From Hydractinia symbiolongicarpus (lineage: Eukaryota > Cnidaria > Hydrozoa > Anthoathecata > Hydractiniidae): DNA of 64,000 bases. Under the pieces are notes generated by a model. The model worked only from the letters and a program-made list of their open reading frames with translations. It ran no database searches and was not told where the DNA came from. The DNA lies in contig NC_079877.1 in the NCBI RefSeq assembly GCF_029227915.1, positions 7,814,001-7,878,000 on the forward strand. The letters are read 5' to 3'. Positions 24,601 through 37,189 of the stretch are shown piece after piece (position 1 is the stretch's first letter; every line of letters starts with the position of its first letter). A program made the position numbers and the translations under genes.

Positions 24601-25506
24601 CTAGCCGTTATCGCGCGCTGAAGAAATAGAGACAGTTTCTAAAACTAAATTTCATTGATTTTCTCACGGTGTCAATCCGTTTGAGTTACAACGGTTGCGT
24701 CACACATTCGTACCAACATGTATTTAGTGATTTTTTTCCGATATTACTAAGTTGTATCGCTTTCAACAGTGAAACGATTGACTGTGGGACTTAATTGAAC
24801 TGATTTTAGACTTTGACCTTATAAATGTGATAAATGAGTCATTTTGACTACAAGAAATGATATTCTTCTTAATTTGACATGATTGTCGGAACTCAGCGAT
24901 TACACTGGACCCTGTGGTAGCGATTCATTTAAAAATTTAGATAAATAAGTCATTTTTACTGTGGGACCAATCCTAGCCGTTAGCGCGCGCTGAAGATATA
25001 GACACAGTTTCAAAAACTCAATTTCATTGACTTTCTAACATTGTCAATCCGTTTGAGTTCAACGGTTGCGTCACACATTCGTACCAACATGTATTTAGTG
25101 ATTTTTTTCCAATATTACCAAGTTGTATCGCTTTCAACAGCGAAGCGATTGACTGTGGGACTTAATTGAACTGATTTTGGACTTTCACCTTATAAATGTG
25201 ATAAATGAGTCATTTTGACTACAAGAAATGATATTCTTCTTAATTTGACATGATTGCCAGAACTCAGCGATTACACTGAACCCTGTGGTAGCGATTCATT
25301 TTAAACTTTAGATAAATAAGATTTTCTTACTGTGGGACCAATCCTGGCCGTTAGCACGCGCTGAAGAAATAAAGACATTCTCCAAAACTACATTTCATTG
25401 ATTTCTTGGCGGTATAATTCCGTTTGAGTTACAACGGTTGCGTCACATATTCGTACCAACATGTATTTAGCGAAAGTATTCGGATATTACTAGGTTGCAT
25501 CGCTTT

Positions 25507-28069
25507 TAACTGTGAAACCTTTGACTGTGCGACTTAAATGAACTGATTTTGGACTTTGACCTTATAAATGTTATAGGTGAGACAATTGGACGCCAAGAAA
25601 TAACATTCTTCTTAATTTGACATGATTGCTGGAACTCAGCGATTACACTGGGCGCTGTGGTAGCGCTTTATTTAAAAATTAAGATAAATAAGTCTTTTTT
25701 TACTGTGGGACCAATCCTAGCCGTTAGTTCGCACCGAAGAAATAGAGACAGTTTCAAAAACCACATTTCATTGACTTTCTAACGGTGTCAATCCGTTTGA
25801 GTTACAACGGTTGGGTCACATATTCGTACCAACATGTATTAACGATGTTTTTCTGATACTACTAGGTTGCATCGCTTCTAACAGTGAAACGATTGACTGT
25901 GGGATTTAATTGAACTAACTTTGGACTGTGACCTCATAAGTGTGATAAATGAGACAATTGGACTCCAAGAAAGAACATTCTTCTTAATTTGACATGATTG
26001 CCGGAACTCAGCGATTACACTGGGCGCTGTGGTAGCCCTTTTTTAAAAATTTAGATAAATAAGTCATTTTTTACTGTGGGACCAATCCTAGCCGTTAGTT
26101 CGCGCTGAAGAAATAGAGACAGCTTCAAAAAGTACATTTCATTGACTTTCTAACGGTGTCAATCCGTTTGAGTTACAACGGTTGGGTCACATATTCGTAC
26201 CAACATGTATTAACAATGTTTTTCTGATATTACTAGGTTGCATCGGTTCTAACAGTGAAACGATTGACTGTGGGATTTAATTGAACTAACTTTGGACTGT
26301 GACCTCATAAGTGTGATAAATGAGACAATTGGACTCCAAGAAATGATATTCTTCTTAATTTGACATGATTGCTGGAACTCAGCGATTACACTGGGCGCTG
26401 TGGTAAGGCTTTATTTAAAAATTAAGATAAATAAGTCATTTTTTATTGTGGGACCAATCCTAGCCGTTATCGCGCGCTGAAGAAATAGAGACAGTTTCTA
26501 AAACTAAATTTCATTGATTTTCTAACGGTGTCAATCCGTTTGAGTTACAACGATTGCGTCACACATTCGTACCAACATGTTTTTAGTGATTTTTTTCCGA
26601 TATTACTAAGTTGTATCGCTTTCAACAGCGAAACGATTGACTGTGGGAATTATTTGAACTGATTCAGGACCGTGACCTTATAAATGTTATAAGTGAGACA
26701 ATTGGACGCCAAGAAATAACATTCTTTTTAATTTGACATGATTGCCGGAACTCAGCGATTACACTGGGCGCTGTGGTAGCGCTTTATTTAAAAATTAAGA
26801 TAAATAAGTCTTTTTTTACTGTGAGACCAATCCTAGCCGTTATCACGCGCTGAAGAAATAGAGACAGTTTTAAAAACTCCATTTCATTGACTTTCTAACG
26901 GTGTCAATCCGTTTGAGTTACAACAGTTGCGTCACATATTCGTACCAAAATGTATTTAGTGATTTTCTTCGGATAATACTAAGTTGTATCGCTTTTAACA
27001 GTGAAACGATTGACTGTGGGAATTTTTTGAACTGATTCAGGACTGTGACCTTATAAATGTGATAAATGAGTCAATAGGTTTCCAAGGAATAACATTCTTC
27101 TTAATTTGACATGATTGCTGGAATTCAGCGATTACATTAGGCTCTGTGGTAGCCCTTTTTTAAAAATTTAGATAAATAAGTCATTTTTTACTGTGGGACC
27201 AATCCTAGCCGTTAGTTCGCGCTGAAGAAATAGAGACAGCTTCAAAAAGTACATTTCATTGACTTTCTAACGGTGTCAATCCGTTTGAGTTACAACGGTT
27301 GGGTCACATATTCGTACCAACATGTATTAACAATGTTTTTCTGATATTACTAGGTTGCATCGGTTCTAACAGTGAAACGATTGACTGTGGGATTTAATTG
27401 AACTAACTTTGGACTGTGACCTCATAAGTGTGATAAATGAGACAATTGGACTCCAAGAAATGATATTCTTCTTAATTTGACATGATTGCTGGAACTCAGC
27501 GATTACACTGGGCGCTGTGGTAAGGCTTTATTTAAAAATTAAGATAAATAAGTCATTTTTTATTGTGGGACCAATCCTAGCCGTTATCGCGCGCTGAAGA
27601 AATAGAGACAGTTTCTAAAACTAAATTTCATTGATTTTCTAACGTTGTCAATCCGTTTGAGTTACAACGGTTGCGTCACACATTCGTACCAACATGTTTT
27701 TAGTGATTTTTTTCCGATATTACTAAGTTGTATCGCTTTCAGCAGTGAAACGATTGACTGTGGGACTTAATTGAACTGATTTTGGACTTTGACCTTATAA
27801 ATGTGATAAATGAGTCATTTTGACTACAAGAAATGATATTCTTCTTAATTTGACATGATTGCCGGAACTCAGCGATTACACTGGGCGCTGTGGTAAGGCT
27901 TTATTTATAAATTTAGATAAATAAGATTTTCTTACTCTGGGACCAATCCTGGCCGTTAGCACGCGCTGAAGAAATAAAGACATTCGCAAAAACTACATTT
28001 CATTGATTTCTTGGCGGTATAATTCCGTTTGAGTTACAACGGTTGCGTCACATATTCGTACCAACATGT
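25507..28069 (+). repeat. Satellite monomers with a 1,117-bp trimer pair
   Basis: Anchors 25766, 26137, 26509, 26882, 27254, 27626 and 27998. About 26,022-26,648 matches 27,139-27,765 at offset 1,117. Both contain GGTAGCCCTTTTTTAAAAAT, CTTCAAAAAGTAC, GGTTGGGTCACATATTCG, the shortened GTATTAACAATGTTTTTCTG and GCATCGGTTCTAAC. Flanks outside the match are diverged family members. The last monomer before 28,069 carries the TCTTGGCGGTATAATT signature. Confidence 0.8.
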
Positions 28070-31000
28070 ATTTAGCGAAAGTATTCGGATATTACTAGGT
28101 TGCATCGCTTTTAACTGTGAAACGTTTGACTGTGCAACTTAAATGAACTGATTTTAGACTTTGAGCTTATAAATGTTATAAGTGAGACAATTTGACGCCA
28201 AGATATAACATTCTTCTTAATTTGACATGATTGCTGGAACTCAGCGATTACACTGGGCGCTGTGGTAGCGCTTTATTTAAAAATTAAGATAAATAAATCT
28301 TTTTTTACTGTGGGACCAATCCTAGCCGTTATCGCGCGCTGAAGAAATAGAGACAGTTTCAAAAACCACATTTCATTGACTTTCTAACAGTGTCAATCCG
28401 TTTGAGTTACAACAGTTTTGTCACATATTCGTACCAAAATGTATTTAGTGATTTTCTTCGGATAATACTAAGTTGTATTGGTTTTAACAGTGAAACGATT
28501 GACTGTGGGACTTAATTGAACTGATTTTGGACTTTGACCTTATGAATGTGATAAATGATTCATTTTGACTACAAAAAATGCTATTCTTCCTAATTTGACA
28601 TGATTGCTGGAACTCAGCGATTACACTGGGCGCTGTGGAAAAGCTTTATTTGAAAATTAAGATAAATAAGTCATTTTTTACTGTGGGGCCAATCCTAGCC
28701 GTTATCGCGCGCTGAAGAAATAGAGACAGTTTCTAAAACTAAATTTCATTGATTTTCTAACGGTGTCAATTCGTTTGAGCTACAACGGTTGCGTCACATA
28801 TTCGTACCAACATGTATTTAGTGATTTTTTCCAATATTACTAAGTTGTATCGCTTTCAACAGTTAAACGATTGACTGTGGGTCTTAATTGAACTGATTTT
28901 AGACTTTGACCTCATAATTGTGATAAATGAGACAATTGGACTCCAAGAAAGAACATTCTTCTTAATTTGACATGATTGCCGGAACTCAGCGATTACACTA
29001 GACCCTGTGGTAGCGATTCATTTAAAAATTTAGATAAATAAGTCATTTTTACTGTGGGACCAATCCTAGCCGTTAGCGCGCGCTGAAGATATAGAGACAG
29101 TTTCAAAAACTCCATTTCATTGAACTTCTAACGGTGTCAATCCGTTTGTGTTACAACGGCTGCGTCACATATTCGTACCAACATGTATTTAGTGATTTTT
29201 TCCCGATATTACTAAGTTGTATCGCTTTCAACAGTGAAACGATTGACTGTGGGACTTAATTAAACTGATTTTGGACTTTGACCTTATAAATGTGTTAAAT
29301 GAGTCATTTTGACTATATTCTTCGTAATTTGACATGATTGCTGGAACTCAGTGATTACATTAGGCTCTCTGGTAGCCCTTTTTTAAAAATTTAGATAAAT
29401 AAGTCATTTTTACTGTGGGACCAATCCTAGCCGTTAGCGCGCGCTGAAGATATAGAGACAGTTTCAAAAACTCCATTTCATCGACTTTCTAACGGTGTCA
29501 ATCCGATTGAGTTACAACGGTTGCGTGAAACATTCGTACCAACATGTATTTAGTGATTTTTTTTTGATATTACTAAGTTGTATCGCTTTCAACAGTGAAA
29601 CGATTGACTGTGGGACTTAATTGAACTGATTTTGGACTTTGACCTTATGAATGTGATAAATGAGTCATTTTGACTACAAAAAATGATATTCTTCTTAATT
29701 TGACATGATTGCTGGAACTCAGCGATTACACTGGGCGCTGTGGAAAGGCTTTATTTAAAAATTAAGATAAATAAGTCATTTTTTACTGTGGGACCAATCC
29801 TAGCCGTTATCGCGCGCTGAAGAAATAGAGACAGTTTCTAAAACTAAATTTCATTGATTTTCTAACGGTGTCAATTCGTTTGAGCTACAACGGTTGCGTC
29901 ACATATTCGTACCAACATGTATTTAGTGATTTTTTTCCGATATTACTAAGTTGTATCGCTTTCAACAGTTAAACGATTGACTGTGGGTCTTAATTGAACT
30001 GATTTTAGACTTTGACCTCATAAGTGTGATAAATGAGACAATTGGACTCCAAGAAAGAATATTCTTCTTAATTTGACATGATTGCCGGAACTCAGCGATT
30101 ACACGGGACACTGTGGTAGCGATCCATTTAAAAATTTAGATAAATAAGTCATTTTTACTGTGGGACCAATCCTAGCCGTTAGCGCGCGCTGAAGATATAG
30201 AGACAGTTTCAAAAACTCCATTTCATTGACTTTCTAACGGTGTCAATCCGTTTGAGTTACAACGGTTGCGTCACACATTCGTACCAACATGTATTTAGCG
30301 AAAGTATTCGGATATTACTAGGTTGCATCGCTTTTAACTGTGAAACGTTTGACTGTGCGACTTAAATGAACTGATTTTGGACTTTGACCTTATAAATGTT
30401 ATAAGTGAGACAATTGGACGCCAAGAACTAACATTGTTCTTAATTTGACATGATTGCTGGAACTCAGCGATTACACTGGGCGCTGTGGTAGCGCTTTATT
30501 TAAAAATTAAGATAAATAAATCTTTTTTTACTGTGGGACCAATCCTAGCCGTTATCGCGCGCTGAAGAAATAGAGACAGTTTCAAAAACCACATTTCATT
30601 GACTTTCTAACAGTGTCAATCCATTTGAGTTACAACAGTTTTGTCACATATTCGTACCAAAATGTATTTAGTGATTTTCTTCGGATAATACTAAGTTGTA
30701 TTGGTTTTAACAGTGAAACGATTGACTGTGGGACTTAATTGAACTGACTTTGGATTTTGACCTTATGAATGTGATAAATGAGTCATTTTGACTACAAAAA
30801 ATGATATTCTTCTTAATTTGACATGATTGCTGGAACTCAGCGATTACACTGGGCGCTGTGGAAAAGCTTTATTTAAAAATTAAGATAAATAAGTCATTTT
30901 TTACTGTGGGGCCAATCCTAGCCGTTATCGCGCGCTGAAGAAATAGAGACAGTTTCTAAAACTAAATTTCATTGATTTTCTAACGGTGTCAATTCGTTTG

Positions 31001-31640
31001 AGCTACAACGGTTGCGTCACATATTCGTACCAACATGTATTTAGTGATTTTTTCCAATATTACTAAGTTGTATCGCTTTCAACAGTTAAACGATTGACTG
31101 TGGGTCTTAATTGAACTGATTTTAGACTTTAACCTCATAAGTGTGATAAATGAGACAATTGGACTCCAAGAAAGAACATTCTTCTTAATTTGACATGATT
31201 GCCGGAACTCAGCGATTACACTAGACCCTGTGGTAGCGATTCATTTAAAAATTTAGATAAATAAGTCATTTTTAATGTGGGACCAATCCTAGCCGTTAGC
31301 GCGCGCTGAAGATATAGAGACAGTTTCAAAAACTCCATTTCATTGAACTTCTAACGGTGTCAATCCGTTTGTGTTACAACGGCTGCGTCACATATTCGTA
31401 CCAACATGTATTTAGTGATTTTTTCCCGATATTACTAAGTTGTATCGCTTTCAACAGTGAAACGATTGACTGTGGGACTTAATTGAACTGATTTTGGACT
31501 TTGACCTTATAAATGTGTTAAATGAGTCATTTTGACTATATTCTTCGTAATTTGACATGATTGCTGGAACTCAGCGATTACATTAGGCTCTCTGGTAGCC
31601 CTTTTTTAAAAATTTAGATAAATAAGTCATTTTTTACTGT
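28070..31640 (+). repeat. 2,223-bp hexamer duplication (about 1.6 copies)
   Basis: Anchors 28371, 28744, 29115 and 29476 pair with 30594, 30967, 31338 and 31700 at offset 2,223-2,224. The match begins at AGCGAAAGTATTCGG (about 28,074 and 30,297) and decays around 29,400 and 31,630. The shared rare features are AACAGTTTTGTCAC, GTTGTATTGGTTTTAAC, GTGGAAAAGC, TGTGGGGCC and a 10-bp deletion in GACTA/TATTCTTCG. Between them lie monomers at 29849 and 30221. The unit is shorter than 6 x 373 because of the deletion and two shortened T-runs. Confidence 0.85.
29115..29475 (+). repeat. 361-bp satellite monomer with a 10-bp deletion (first copy)
   Basis: At 29,311-29,324 the sequence reads GACTATATTCTTCG where neighbours read GACTACAAGAAATGATATTC. 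CAAGAAATGA is missing at 29,315/29,316. Exactly the same lesion occurs at 31,538/31,539 in the second copy, so it was copied with the block. Confidence 0.85.
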
Positions 31641-31699
31641 GGAACCAATCCTAGCCGTTAGTTCGCGCTGAAGAAATAGAGACAGTTTCAAAAACTCTA
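31338..31699 (+). repeat. 362-bp satellite monomer with the same 10-bp deletion (second copy)
   Basis: GACTATATTCTTCGTAATTTG-type sequence lies around 31,534, identical in structure to the lesion at 29,315. The following monomers differ (31,700 carries CTCTATTTC and TAAGTCGTATCGC), so the 2,223-bp match ends close to here. Confidence 0.85.
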
Positions 31700-34182
31700 T
31701 TTCATTGACTTTTTAACGGTGTCAATCCGTTTGAGTTACAACGGTTGCGTCAAACATTCGTACCAACATGTATTTAGTGATTTTTTTCCGATATTACTAA
31801 GTCGTATCGCTTTTAACAGTGAAACGATTGACTGTGGGACGTAATTGAACTAACTTTGGACTGTGACCTCATAAGTGTGATAAATGAGACAATTGGACTC
31901 CAAGAAAGAACATTCTTCTTAATTTGACATGATTGCCGGAACTCAGCGATTACACTGGACCCAGTGGTACCGATTCATTAAAAATTTAGATAAATAAGTC
32001 ATTTTTACTGTGGGACCAATCCTAGCCGTTAGCGCGCGCTGAAGATATAGAGACAGTTTCAAAAACTCCATTTCATTGACTTTCTAACGGTGTCAATCCG
32101 TTTGAGTTACTACGGTTGCGTCAAACATTCGTACCAACATGTATTTAGTGATTTTTTTCCGATATTACTAAGTTGTATCGCTTTCAACAGTGAAACGATT
32201 GACTGTGGGATTTAATTGAACTGATTTTGGATTTTGACCTTATGAATATGATAAATGAGTCATTTTGACTACAAAAAATGATATTCTTCTTAATTTGACA
32301 TGATTGCTGGAACTCAGCGATTACACTGGGCGCTGTGGAAAGGCTTTATTTAAAAATTAAGATAAATAAGTCATTTTTTACTGTGGGACCAATCCTAGCC
32401 GTTATCGCGGGCTGAAGAAATAGAGACAGTTTCTAAAACTAAATTTCATTGATTTTCTAACGGTGTCAATCCGTTTGAGCTACAACGGTTGCGTCACATA
32501 TTCGTACCAACATGTATTTAGTGATTTTTTTCCGATATTACTAAGTTGTATCGCCTTCAACAGTGAAACGATTGACTGTGGGTCTTAATTGAACTGATTT
32601 TAGACTTTGACCTCATAAGTGTGATAAATGAGACAATTGGACTCCAAAAAAGAACATTCTTCTTAATTTGACATGATTGCCGGAACTCAGCGATTACACT
32701 GGACCCTGTGGTAGCGATTCATTTAAAAATTTAGATAAATAAGTCATTTTTACTGTGGGACCAATCCTAGCCGTTAGCGCGCGCTGAAGATATAGAGACA
32801 GTTTCAAAAACTCCATTTCATTGAAATTCTAACGGTGTCAATCCGTTTGAGTTACAACGGTTGCGTCACACATTCGTACCAACATGTATTTAGTGATTTT
32901 TTTCCGATATTACTAGGTTGTATCGCTTTCAACAGTGAAACGATTGACTGTGGGACTTAATTGAACTGATTTTGAACTTTGACCTTATAAATGTGATAAA
33001 TGAGTCATTTTGACTACAAGAAATGATATTCTTCGTAATTTGACATGATTGCTGGAACACAGCGATTACATTAGGCTCTGTGGTAGCCCTTTTATTAAAA
33101 ATTTAGATAAATAAATCATTTTTTACTGTGGGACCAATCCTAGCCGTTAGCGCGCGCTGAAGAAATAGAGACAGTTTTAAAAACGCCATTTCATTGACTT
33201 TCTAACGGTGTCAATCCGTTTGAGTTACAACGGTTGCGTCACATATTCGTACCAACATGTATTTAGTGATTTTTTTCCGATATTACTAAGTTGCATCGCT
33301 TTCAACAGTGAAACGATTGACTGTGGGACTTAATTGAACTGATTTCGGACTTTGACCTCATAAGTGTGATAAATGAGACAATTGGACTCCAAGAAAGAAC
33401 ATTCTTCGTAATTTGACATGATTGCTGGAACTCAGCGATTACACTGGACCCTGTGGTAGCGATTCATTTAAAAATTAAGATAAATAAGTCATTTTTTATT
33501 GTGGGACCAATCCTAGCCGTTATCGCGCGATGAAGAAAGAGAGACAGTTTCTAAAACCACATTTCATTGACTTTCTAACGGTGTCAATCCGTTTGAGTTA
33601 CAACAGTTTTGTCACATATTCGTACCAAAATGTATTTAGTGATTTTCTTCGGATAATACTAAGTTGTATCGGTTTTAACAGTGAAACGAGTGACTGTGGT
33701 AATTATTTGAACTGATCCAGGACTGTGACCTTATAAATGTGATAAATGAGGCAATAGGTCTTCAAGGAATAACATTCTTCTGAATTTCACATGATTGCTG
33801 GAATTTAGCGATTACATTAGGCTCTCTGGTAGCCCTTTTTTAAAAATTTAGATAAATAAGTCATTTTTTACTGTTGCACCAATCCTAGCCGTTAGTTCGC
33901 GCTGAAGAAATAGAGACAGTTTCAAAAACTCTATTTCATTGACTTTCTAACGGTGTCAATCCGTTTGAGTTACAACGGTTGCGTCAAACATTCGTACCAA
34001 CATGTATTTAGTGATTTTTTTCCGATATTACTAAGTCGTATCGCTTTTAACAGTGAAACCATTGACTGTGGGACGTAATTGAACTGATTTTGGACTTTGA
34101 CCTTATGAATGTGATAAATGAGTCATTTTGACTACAAAAAATGATATTCTTCTTAATTTGACATGATTGCTGGAACTCAGCG
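31641..34182 (+). repeat. Mixed satellite monomers
   Basis: Anchors 31700, 32071, 32444, 32816, 33189, 33562 and 33934. Types seen elsewhere are interleaved here. Units at 31700 and 33934 share CTCTATTTC, GTCAAACATTCG, TAAGTCGTATCGC and GGGACGTAATTG. The unit at 32444 carries the GCGGGCTGAAG, CTAAAACTAAATT and GTGGGTCTTAATTG signature that becomes amplified downstream. The unit at 33562 carries GAAAGAGAGACAG, AACAGTTTTGTCAC, TTCGGATAATAC and GTGGTAATTATTTG, which start the downstream heptamer. A 61-codon frame in this unit is not considered a gene. Confidence 0.8.
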
Positions 34183-36049
34183 ATTACACTGGGCGCTGTG
34201 GAAAGGCTTTATTTAAAAATTAAGATAAAGAAGTCATTTTTTACTGTGGGACCAATCCTAGCCGTTATCGCGGGCTGAAGAAATAGAGACAGTTTCTAAA
34301 ACTAAATTTCATTGATTTTCTAACGGTGTCAATCCGTTTGAACTACAACGGTTGCGTCACATATTCGTACCAACATGTATTTAGTGATTTTTTTCCGATA
34401 TTACTAAGTTGTATCGCTTTCAACAGTGAAACGATTGACTGTGGGTCTTAATTGAACTGATTTTAGACTTTGACCTCATAAGTGTGATAAATGAGACAAT
34501 TGGACTCCAAGAAAGAACATTCTTCTTAATTTGACAAGATTGCTGGAACTCAGCGATTACACTGGGCGCTGTGGAAAGGCTTTATTTAAAAATTAAGATA
34601 AAGAAGTCATTTTTTACTGTGGGACCAATCCTAGCCGTTATCGCGGGCTGAAGAAATAGAGACAGTTTCTAAAACTAAATTTCATTGATTTTCTAACGGT
34701 GTCAATCCGTTTGAACTACAACGGTTGCGTCACATATTCGTACCAACATGTATTTAGTGATTTTTTTCCGATATTACTAAGTTGTATCGCTTTCAACAAT
34801 GAAACGATTGACTGTGGGTCTTAATTGAACTGATTTTAGACTTTGACCTCATAAGTGTGATAAATGAGACAATTGGACTCCAAGAAAGAACATTCTTCTT
34901 AATTTGACAAGATTGCCGGAACTCAGCGATTACACTGGACCCTGTGGTAGCGATTCATTTAAAAATTTAGATAAATAAGTCATTTTTACTGTAGGACCAA
35001 TCCTACGCGTTAGCGCGCGCTGAAGATATAGAGACAGTTTCAAAAACTCCATTTCATTGAATTTCTGACGGTGTCAATCCGTTTGAGTTACAACGGTTGT
35101 GTCACACATTCGTACCAACATGTATTTAGTGATTTTTTTCCGATATTACTAGGTTGTATCGCTTTCAACAGTGAAACGATTGACTGTGGGACTTAATTGA
35201 ACTGATTTTGAACTTTGACCTTATAAATGTGATAAATGAGTCATTTTGACTACAAGAAATGATATTCTTCGTAATTTGACATGATTGCTGGAACTCAGCG
35301 ATTACACTGGGCGCTGTGGAAAGGCTTTATTTAAAAATTAAGATAAAGAAGTCATTTTTTACTGTGGGACCAATCCTAGCCGTTATCGCGGGCTGAAGAA
35401 ATAGAGACAGTTTCTAAAACTAAATTTCATTGATTTTCTAACGGTGTCAATCCGTTTGAACTACAACGGTTGCGTCACATATTCGTACCAACATGTATTT
35501 AGTGATTTTTTTCCGATATTACTAAGTTGTATCGCTTTCAACAGTGAAACGATTGACTGTGGGTCTTAATTGAACTGATTTTAGACTTTGACCTCATAAG
35601 TGTGATAAATGAGACAATTGGACTCCAAGAAAGAACATTCTTCTTAATTTGACATGATTGCCGGAACTCAGCGATTACACTGGACCCTGTGGTAGCGATT
35701 CATTTAAAAATTTAGATAAATAAGTCATTTTTACTGTGGGACCAATCCTAGGCGTTAGCGCGCGCTGAAGATATAGAGACAGTTTCAAAAACTCCATTTC
35801 ATTGAATTTCTGACGGTGTCAATCCGTTTGAGTTACAACGGTTGTGTCACACATTCGTACCAACATGTATTTAGTGATTTTTTTCCGATATTACTAGGTT
35901 GTATCGCTTTCAACAGTGAAACGATTGACTGTGGGACTTAATTGAACTGATTTTGAACTTTGACCTTATAAATGTGATAAATGAGTCATTTTGACTACAA
36001 GAAATGATATTCTTCGTAATTTGACATGATTGCTGGATCTCAGCGATTA
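34183..36049 (+). repeat. Local amplification of a monomer (373 bp) and a dimer (745 bp)
   Basis: Anchors 34307 and 34680 are consecutive near-copies carrying GTGGAAAGGC, GATAAAGAAGTC, GCGGGCTGAAG and TTTGAACTACAACGG. A dimer made of this type plus a GAATTTCTGACGG, GGTTGTGTCAC and ACTAGGTTG type (anchors 34680/35052 and 35425/35797) repeats at offset 745 from about 34,540 to 36,049. Small differences, such as GTAGGACCAATCCTACGCG at 34,991 against GTGGGACCAATCCTAGGCG, separate the copies. Confidence 0.85.
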
Positions 36050-37189
36050 CATTAGGCTCTGTGGTAGCCCTTTTATTAAAAATTTAGATAAATAAGTCAT
36101 TTTTTACTGTGGGACCAATCCTAGCCGTTAGCGCGCGCTGAAGAAATAGAGACAGTTTTAAAAACTCCATTTCATTGACTTTATAACGGTGTCAATCCGT
36201 TTGAGTTACAACGGCTGCGTCACATATTCGTACCAAAATGTATTTAGTGATTTTCTTCGGATAATACTAAGTTGTATCGGTTTTAACAGTGAAACGATTG
36301 ACTGTGGTAATTATTTGAAATGATCCAGGACTGTGACCTTATAAATGTGATAAATGAGGCAATAGGTTTTCAAGGAATAACATTCTTCTTAATTTGACAT
36401 GATTGCTGGAATTCAGCGATTACATTAGGCTCTCTGGTAGCCCTTTTTTAAAAATTTAGATAAATAAGTGATTTTTTACTGTGGGACTAATCCTAGCCGT
36501 TAGTTCGCGCTGAAGAAATAGAGACAGTTTCAAAAACACCATTTCATTGACTTTCTAACGGTGTCAATCCGTTTGAGTTACAACGGTTGCGTCAAACATT
36601 CGTACCAACATGTATTTACTGATTTTTTTCCGATATTACTAAGTTGTATCGCTTTCAACAGTGAAACGATTGACTGTGGGACTTAATTGAACTGATTTTG
36701 GACTTTGACCTTATAAATGTGATAAATGAGTCATTTTGACTACAAGAAATGATATTCTTCGTAATTTGACATGATTGCTGGAACTCAGCGATTACATTAG
36801 GCTCTGTGGTAGCCCTTTTATTAAAAATTTAGAAAAATAAGTCATTTTTTACTGTGGGACCAATCCTAGCCGTTAGCGCGCGCTGAAGAAATAGAGACAG
36901 TTTTAAAAACTCCATTTCATTGACTTTCTAACGGTGTCAATCCGTTTGAGTTCCAACAGCTGCGTCACATATTCGTGCCAACATGTATTTAGTGATTTTT
37001 TTCCGATATTACTAAGTTGCATCGCTTTCAACAGTGAAACGATTGACTGTGGGACTTAATTGAACTGATTTTGGACTTTGACCTCATAAGTGTGATAAAT
37101 GAGACAATTGGACTCCAAGAAAGAACATTCTTCGTAATTTGACATGATTGCTGGAACTCAGCGATTACACTGGACCCTGTGGTAGCGAA
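36050..37189 (+). repeat. Mixed satellite monomers leading into the trimer block
   Basis: Anchors 36170, 36542 and 36915. The 36,915 unit has GAGTTCCAACAGCTGCG, CGTGCCAACATG, TTGCATCGC and GCGAATCATTTAAAATTTAAG, the signature of the last heptamer member downstream. The 36,170 unit is a chimera of the TTATAACGG and ACCAAAATG types. No other feature is seen. Confidence 0.75.

Larger units (their letters stand above)
21035..25506 (+). repeat. Higher-order repeat: four copies of a 1,116-bp trimer
   Basis: Anchors are 21302/21674/22045, 22418/22790/23161, 23534/23906/24277 and 24650/25022/25393, with intervals 372, 371 and 373 repeating exactly and a period of 1,116 bp. Monomer 1 has CTGTGGGACTAATC and CTAAAACTAAATTTC with CTCACGGTG. 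Monomer 2 has CTAACATTGTC, GAGTTCAACGG, CCAATATTACC and GCGAAGCGATTG. Monomer 3 has TCTTGGCGGTATAATT and AGCGAAAGTATTCGG. The array is 4,472 bp, four units plus 8 bp. By eye only about five single-base differences separate the copies (near 21,791, 22,376, 23,902, 24,421 and 25,278), so identity exceeds 99%. It ends where CGCTTTCAACAG becomes CGCTTTTAACTG at 25,507. Confidence 0.95.

Noticed and set aside
33530-33715. Plus-strand 61-codon frame
   Set aside because: It lies wholly within one satellite monomer (anchor 33,562). Sister monomers at 37,288 and 38,777 have almost the same sequence without any sign that the frame is kept for coding.
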